A DNA stretch of 17,798 nucleotides from JBFISM01 sp041608535 (lineage in GTDB: Bacteria > Actinomycetota > Acidimicrobiia > Spongiisociales > UBA5794): positions 1 through 17,798 of the forward strand of contig JBFISM010000074.1 in NCBI GenBank assembly GCA_041608535.1, in the 5' to 3' direction. A program made the position numbers and the translations under genes. Below are positions 13,724 through 17,798 of the stretch, in pieces. The notes under the pieces are model-generated. The model was not told where the DNA came from. It did no database searches and worked only from the letters and a program-made list of their open reading frames with translations. Numbering within the stretch: the stretch's first letter is position 1; each line of letters opens with the position of its first letter.

Positions 13724-15382
13724 TCAGGCCGGAACAAGCTCGGCATACAGTGCCGCGGCGACGGCATCCATATCGGCGACGAGCCCGGCTTGGGCCTGCT
13801 CGATGGCCTTGCTGCCAGCGGTTGCGTGGAAGGCCGCAACATCGATGGTGCCGGCTGGTGATGCGCCCACCAGCCAGCGCATGCCGTCGGCGACGACGGC
13901 CGCAGCGGCCTCGCGAGCGAAGGCCCGGCCCGCCGCGGCGAGTCCCTCGGGGGACAAACGCACATCGGCCTTCTCGGGTAGATCGCCACCCATGGCGGCT
14001 GCGGCTCGCCGCGCCAGTGCTCCGGCACACTCGACACGGGCGATGAGCTCGCCCAGCCGGAAGAGCACATGCTGGTGGCGAGTCAGCCGGTTGCTGCGGG
14101 CGACCTCCATCACCTCCGCCAGCGCATGATGCGCCATGGCTGCGACATCGGCGCCGGTGCCGGCCGTCGCCATGGCCTCGAGCTCTCTGCCCCTGTCGTG
14201 GTAGTACTCACCGCGGGTCTTGAGGTGCTGCTGCCAGCGGTCGCGGGCGATCGTCATCTCCATGATCTCGGAGGTCCCCTCGTAGATCGTGGTGATGCGG
14301 ACGTCGCGCTTGATCTTCTCGACGTGGTACTCCTTGGTGTATCCGTAGCCGCCGTGGGCCTGAATCGCCGCATCGGCGGCGTCGTTTCCCGCCTCGGAGG
14401 CTGCGTACTTTGCGATCGCTCCCTCGGTGTTGAGGCTGCCCTCCCCCGCATCGATCCGCTGTGCGGTCTCCTCGATGTAGGCGCGCGCCGCTTCGAGCCG
14501 CACCGCATGGGGAACGATGAGCTTGTGGGTGTACCCTTGCTTCTCGGAGAGCGGCGCCCCTCCTTGGATACGCTCGGTCGAATACGTGATGGCGCGCTCG
14601 AGGGCCGCCCAGCCTGCGCCGAGACCGAATGCGGCCACCATGAGACGGGTGTAGCCAAAGACGGCTTGTGCCTGGATGAGGCCGAGTCCCTCGGATTCAC
14701 CCACGATGCGGTCGGCATCGACTCTGACGTCGTCGAGAGACAGCGCTGCGGTGTTGGATGCGCGGATGCCGTGTTTGTCCTCGGGTTTGCCCTTGTCGAA
14801 TCCGGCAACGTCATGATCGACCACGAACCAGGTGGGTCCTCCGGGAGCGTTGGCCAGGATGGTGTACAGGTCGGCATACCCGCCGTTGGAGATCCACTGC
14901 TTGTTGCCGTTGAGAAGGTAGCCAACGACGTTGCCATCCTCTGCGATGGGTTTGGCGGTGGTCTTGAGCGCCGCCAGGTCGCTGCCGGCCTCCGGTTCGG
15001 TGGCGCCGTAGGCCATGAGGAGACCTTCTTCGGCGATCTTCGACATCCAGCGAGCCTTCTGCTCGTCGGTCCCACCGAAGACGATAGGGTCACTGCCCAA
15101 GAAGGTGGCAAACACACCGGTGGCCACACCGACGTCGATGCGTGCGAGCAGCTCGCAGACACGGTAGATGTCGAACGTGCTGGCACCCATCCCGCCGTAC
15201 ACCTCCGGGATGAACAGCAGCGAAACGCCGATCTCGGAGAGCATGCGGCGCACGATGGCTTCGGGGAACTCGTCCTTCTCGTCGAGTTCCAGCAGGTACT
15301 CGTCGGGCAGGTTGTCGGCGGCGAACTCCCTGATCGTGTCGAGGACAAGCGTCAGCGTTGTTCGATCGAGACCGGCATCCAT
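13724..15382 (-). CDS. Acyl-CoA dehydrogenase family flavoprotein (552 aa)
   Basis: The family oxidises acyl thioesters to trans-2-enoyl thioesters with FAD, passing electrons to an electron-transfer flavoprotein. Seen here: N-terminal helical domain (about 1-120), first FAD-contact signature YGATEPEAGSD (125-135) and NKQWISNGGYAD (160-171), C-terminal helical domain with QAHGGYGYTKEYHVEK (341-356) and IYEGTSEI (366-373), where Glu368 is the expected catalytic base. A further 160 or so residues, alanine-rich and helical, follow, longer than the 380-400 aa short-chain type. I place the start at ATG 15382: GGGAGGA lies five bases upstream and the dehydrogenase fold begins right after it. The frame is open 56 codons further, but that stretch is Arg/Pro-rich and has no family likeness. 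It ends 56 bp before the synthase, so it probably shares its mRNA. Its substrate could be a CoA ester or a carrier-bound chain; dehydrogenases of this family acting on carrier proteins are known in prodiginine and pyoluteorin pathways. Confidence 0.9.
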   Translation of the reverse strand: MDAGLDRTTLTLVLDTIREFAADNLPDEYLLELDEKDEFPEAIVRRMLSEIGVSLLFIPEVYGGMGASTFDIYRVCELLARIDVGVATGVFATFLGSDPIVFGGTDEQKARWMSKIAEEGLLMAYGATEPEAGSDLAALKTTAKPIAEDGNVVGYLLNGNKQWISNGGYADLYTILANAPGGPTWFVVDHDVAGFDKGKPEDKHGIRASNTAALSLDDVRVDADRIVGESEGLGLIQAQAVFGYTRLMVAAFGLGAGWAALERAITYSTERIQGGAPLSEKQGYTHKLIVPHAVRLEAARAYIEETAQRIDAGEGSLNTEGAIAKYAASEAGNDAADAAIQAHGGYGYTKEYHVEKIKRDVRITTIYEGTSEIMEMTIARDRWQQHLKTRGEYYHDRGRELEAMATAGTGADVAAMAHHALAEVMEVARSNRLTRHQHVLFRLGELIARVECAGALARRAAAAMGGDLPEKADVRLSPEGLAAAGRAFAREAAAAVVADGMRWLVGASPAGTIDVAAFHATAGSKAIEQAQAGLVADMDAVAAALYAELVPA

Positions 15383-15387
15383 CCACT

Positions 15388-15394
15388 TCCTCCC
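15388..15394 (-). promoter_or_regulatory. Strong ribosome binding site that sets the start of the 552-aa dehydrogenase
   Basis: GGGAGGA on the minus strand stands five bases before ATG 15382. It is the best match to the anti-Shine-Dalgarno sequence near any possible start of this frame and is the main reason for shortening the longest open frame. Confidence 0.75.
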
Positions 15395-15440
15395 GCGTGG
15401 GACCGACGCACTGGTGCCAATCCTCATCGAGCGAGCGGCA

Positions 15441-15463
15441 ACCATACAGGGACCATCGTCCCT
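15441..15463 (-). promoter_or_regulatory. Candidate promoter/operator element in the 179-bp gap between the dehydrogenase genes
   Basis: The gap 15383-15561 holds a perfect 6-bp dyad with a four-base loop (AGGGAC-GATG-GTCCCT, 15463-15448) followed directly by TATGGT (15446-15441), a TAnnnT -10-like hexamer about 59 bases before the ATG. No good -35 box stands 16-18 bases upstream, and a palindrome ACCGGCCGGT lies further up (15476-15485). This gap is the longest in the set, so a promoter for the dehydrogenase-synthase-carboxylase-transferase unit would most naturally lie here. Weak evidence. Confidence 0.22.
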
Positions 15464-15561
15464 CGGACGTGGCCAACCGGCCGGTGTCGCCGGGTCGCAG
15501 CTCCGCAGATTCGTAGCCTCTTCGACGCCCCGGGTGGACTCACTCCCCAAGGCGCCCGAGA

Positions 15562-17472
15562 TCAGTAGTTCATCAAGATCTCGCTGTGGGTGGCGTCCTC
15601 GACTCCGGGGAACTCCCCGTCGGCAACTGCAGCACCAAGCGTTGCGAGCTTTTTGAACTCACCATCGGAGGGACGGCGCCCGGTGAGCTTGCGATGCAGT
15701 TCGTCGCACGCCACCTCCGCAGCCAGCGCCACCACGTCTTCGCTGCGCCGCGCCCCATACAGGGCCGTGCTCAGCATGACCGCAGCGTCCATGACCCGGC
15801 CCGTGAGCTCGACGATGCGGCCCTGGCGGTCGGCGAGAGCCAGTTGGTACTTCAGCATGCTGCTGGTGATCTCGATCGCCGACTTCTGGAGTTGGCGCGA
15901 AGCGAACTCGGCATGGCCGGCGAGTGCGGCGGGCATGGCGGGCAGCTCGGGTTTGCTCGCCCAGCGCAGCCGGCGCACCGCCAGCCATTTGCCGTATTCG
16001 ATGGCGGGTTCTCTGACCGCCCACATCACTTTGGGGTCGGTGGGGCGCATCTTCTCGATGCCTGCGGCTTGGACGGCGTTGGCCATGGGCTCGAAGTACC
16101 GTCGGCCGTGGTCCTTGACCAGCGACTTGAACAACGCCATGGAGAGCATCTCGCCCTCGCCCTCGTAGATGCTCGGGGCGAGGAAGTCGTGGACGTAGTC
16201 ACCGAACAAGTGCCCGCGCAGGAAGGAGCGACCGCCGTGGGTGCGCATGAGCAGGTCGATGCCGGCCGTCTTCTCAGCCTCGCTGCCGAACACCTTGGCG
16301 ACGATGCACTCCATCTCGCCGCGGTATCCCTCGTCGAGCAGTCTCGAGGTCCACGCCACGAGCGCATCTGCCGCGGTGATGTAGCCGGCCAACCTGCCCA
16401 GTCGTTGCTGCACGAGCTCCCGGGTTGCGATCGGCTGGCCGTATGTCTCACGTTTGTGCACCCAGGGGATCATCGAAGCAGCCATGATTCGCATCGTCCC
16501 GGTGGCGTTGGCGCACAGGGCGACTCGGCCCTTGTTGAGGCCGTGGTAGGCAATGGTCAGTCCGTCGCCCTGCTCGGGGACCAAGAGGTTCTCCGCCGGC
16601 ACGCGGAATCCGCGCAACTCGAACCCGTTGTTGTATGCGTTGCGCAGTGCATGCAGCCCGTAGCGCACGAGACGGAAGCTGTCGGACTCTTCCTCGGGCA
16701 GATCGACGATGAGCACGGCCGGCTGGTCGTCGACGTGACACACCAGTCCTACCGTCCTGCCCGGTGTCACGTTGGTGATGAACAGCTTCTCGCCGTCGAC
16801 CACGAACTCGTCACCGTCGCGACGGGCTGTGGTCTTGAGGGCAGTGAGGTCGCTACCGGCGCCGGGCTCGGTGAGGGCAAACGCCGACAGCCGTCGACCG
16901 GATGCCAGGTCGGGTAGGAATCGAGAGCGTTGCTCCGGTGTCCCGAAGGCACTGACCGGATCGACGGCCCCGATGCACTGGTGCACCGATGCCATCCCGG
17001 CCACGGTCGGATCGAGCGCTGCCATCCGCGCCAGGAACGAGGCGAACACCGCGAAGGGTGCCCCGCTCCCGCCGTACTCCTGGTCGACGAGCAGGCCCCA
17101 GTAACCGACGTCGCCCAGCTCCGCGAAGGTCGCCGGGGCGATCTTCTCGTCGTCGCCGAAGAGCTCGCCCGCTGCGATGCGCTTCCGCACCACATCGAGT
17201 GAATCCTCCATCACACGGGCCACCTCGGGCGTCACCACCGGTGGCACGTGATCGAAGAGCTCTGCGGGCACCGTGGTATCCCACACCGCCCGGTGCAGCG
17301 GGCTGTTTGCAGTGCGGAAGCGCTCGTCGTACAGCTCCTCGACCTGGTCGTCGGCGCGATCTACCGCACCCGTTCGCTGCGCCTCGGCTTCCGTCTTTCC
17401 GGCCATCTCCAGCGCCTTCTCGGCGAAGGATCGGTCGGGCTCGTGAGTGGTGGGCTGGGTGTCTCGGGTCAT
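15562..17472 (-). CDS. Acyl-CoA dehydrogenase family flavoprotein (636 aa)
   Basis: A long member of the acyl-CoA dehydrogenase family. An N-terminal charged extension of about 80 residues precedes the helical domain; DQEYGGSGAP (130-139) and ALTEPGAGSDLTALKTTA (199-216) plus GEKLFITN (227-234) are the FAD-contact signatures of the beta domain. The C-terminal helical domain shows QQRLGRLAGYITAADAL (355-371), THGGRSF (411-417) and IYEGEGEM (435-442), where Glu437 is the expected catalytic base. Nearly 200 more residues follow, as in very-long-chain or ACAD9-like enzymes, suggesting a bulky acyl substrate. Start: AGGAG five bases before ATG 17472. It ends 179 bp before the second dehydrogenase and follows the PspC-domain gene after 147 bp in the same direction. 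It may belong with the lipid locus or to general beta-oxidation; the two dehydrogenases differ too much to be a recent duplication. Confidence 0.9.
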   Translation of the reverse strand: MTRDTQPTTHEPDRSFAEKALEMAGKTEAEAQRTGAVDRADDQVEELYDERFRTANSPLHRAVWDTTVPAELFDHVPPVVTPEVARVMEDSLDVVRKRIAAGELFGDDEKIAPATFAELGDVGYWGLLVDQEYGGSGAPFAVFASFLARMAALDPTVAGMASVHQCIGAVDPVSAFGTPEQRSRFLPDLASGRRLSAFALTEPGAGSDLTALKTTARRDGDEFVVDGEKLFITNVTPGRTVGLVCHVDDQPAVLIVDLPEEESDSFRLVRYGLHALRNAYNNGFELRGFRVPAENLLVPEQGDGLTIAYHGLNKGRVALCANATGTMRIMAASMIPWVHKRETYGQPIATRELVQQRLGRLAGYITAADALVAWTSRLLDEGYRGEMECIVAKVFGSEAEKTAGIDLLMRTHGGRSFLRGHLFGDYVHDFLAPSIYEGEGEMLSMALFKSLVKDHGRRYFEPMANAVQAAGIEKMRPTDPKVMWAVREPAIEYGKWLAVRRLRWASKPELPAMPAALAGHAEFASRQLQKSAIEITSSMLKYQLALADRQGRIVELTGRVMDAAVMLSTALYGARRSEDVVALAAEVACDELHRKLTGRRPSDGEFKKLATLGAAVADGEFPGVEDATHSEILMNY

Positions 17473-17477
17473 GCAAG

Positions 17478-17482
17478 CTCCT
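17478..17482 (-). promoter_or_regulatory. Ribosome binding site of the 636-aa dehydrogenase
   Basis: AGGAG on the minus strand stands five bases before ATG 17472 and supports that start. Confidence 0.65.
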
Positions 17483-17552
17483 GTGGCGACGAGCAGTACG
17501 CCACAGAGTCCGCCGCCGGCAAGGGTTCGTCCAGAGGACTTGGTCCCGCGTT

Positions 17553-17571
17553 CACGGGCACGGGTGCCGTG
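17553..17571 (-). terminator. GC-rich hairpin in the 147-bp gap, possible weak terminator of the PspC-domain gene
   Basis: The minus strand reads CACGGCAC-CC-GTGCCCGTG: an 8-bp stem with one bulged C and a two-base loop, about 50 bases after the PspC-domain stop. There is no T-run after it, so it would be at best a weak or factor-assisted terminator; it may also be chance structure in GC-rich DNA. I see no convincing promoter in the rest of the gap (17473-17619). Confidence 0.2.
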
Positions 17572-17619
17572 AGACCTCGCCGGGCCATTGCGGCGGGCCA
17601 GGCAGCCGCGTGGTCGAAA

Positions 17620-17798
17620 TCAGCGGTTCTTGCTGAACCAGCGCTCGGCGGGTGCGGCCGTCTCGCCTTCTTCTGGAATGAGTGCCCATGCCGCCAGATA
17701 CGCCAGGAAGCCGGACCCACCGAACAGCGCCGCAATCACGAACGCCAGGCGGACCATGCCAACGTCGAGCGAGAACCGCTCGGCGATGCCGGCGGCCA
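17620..17798 (-). CDS. PspC-domain membrane protein, C-terminal part (cut by right edge)
   Basis: The frame enters from the right edge and gives 58 residues before TGA (17622-17620). It shows the C-terminal part of a PspC domain: AGIAERFSLDVGMVRLAF, then a glycine-containing hydrophobic segment (VIAALFGGSGFLAYLAAWAL), then IPEE, which matches the family pattern AGIA-x-x-F, VR-hydrophobic, FGGSG, Y-LA-W-hydrophobic, PE. The domain crosses the membrane once or forms a hairpin in it and in the family is linked to envelope-stress sensing. A short charged tail (ETAAPAERWFSKNR) ends the protein. The N-terminus, and so any extra domain such as a kinase or sensor, is outside the window. The link with the lipid genes is only neighbourhood. 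Confidence 0.8.
   Translation of the reverse strand, partial: AAGIAERFSLDVGMVRLAFVIAALFGGSGFLAYLAAWALIPEEGETAAPAERWFSKNR

Noticed and set aside
11205..14129. 974-codon open frame on the plus strand opposite the synthase
   Set aside because: It spans the KS and AT coding sequence and the junction with the dehydrogenase, without any family likeness or ribosome binding site of note. The same applies to the frame at 6843-8924.
15383..15550. 56-codon N-terminal extension of the 552-aa dehydrogenase
   Set aside because: The extension is Arg/Pro-rich without family likeness, and the strong GGGAGGA ribosome binding site lies inside it, just before ATG 15382.

Overview
This is a high-GC window in which every gene I can support lies on the minus strand, so transcription runs from right to left. 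The very high third-position GC produces many long but empty reading frames on the plus strand. The gene content (PspC-domain protein, paired acyl-CoA dehydrogenases, a single-chain acyl-CoA carboxylase and a PUFA-synthase-like megaenzyme) would fit a high-GC actinobacterium, perhaps an acidimicrobial lineage. That is an inference from gene style; there is no phylogenetic marker gene here.

Layout in transcription order: the C-terminus of a PspC-domain membrane protein (17620 to the right edge); a 147-bp gap with a small hairpin; a 636-aa acyl-CoA dehydrogenase (15562-17472); a 179-bp gap with a dyad and a weak -10-like hexamer; a second, 552-aa acyl-CoA dehydrogenase (13724-15382, with the start moved inward from the longest frame because of a clear ribosome binding site); 56 bp; a 2587-aa iterative-type megasynthase KS-AT-KS-ACP-KR-DH (5904-13667); 3 bp; a 1842-aa single-chain biotin-dependent acyl-CoA carboxylase with biotin carboxylase, BCCP and carboxyltransferase parts (372-5900); and, overlapping its stop codon, the first 124 codons of a 4'-phosphopantetheinyl transferase (1-372, cut by the left edge). 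No non-genic stretch exceeds 300 bp, and I saw no tRNA, rRNA, CRISPR array, insertion sequence or integrase.

The last three genes form a tightly coupled set with a clear logic: the carboxylase can make malonyl-CoA, the synthase (whose AT carries a malonyl-type HAFH motif) can use it to build and partly reduce an acyl chain, and the transferase can install the pantetheine arm on the synthase's ACP. The two acyl-CoA dehydrogenases upstream could edit the starter or product acyl chain (desaturation), or be ordinary beta-oxidation enzymes; no enoyl reductase, thioesterase or separate chain-length factor is visible in the window. This looks like a compact secondary-lipid or polyketide locus related to, but differently built from, the bacterial PUFA (Pfa) synthases.

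The oddest details are the second, non-canonical ketosynthase in the same chain, a threonine at the place where the ACP should have its phosphopantetheine-bearing serine, and a sharply bounded block of different codon usage that covers just that ACP and its upstream linker.
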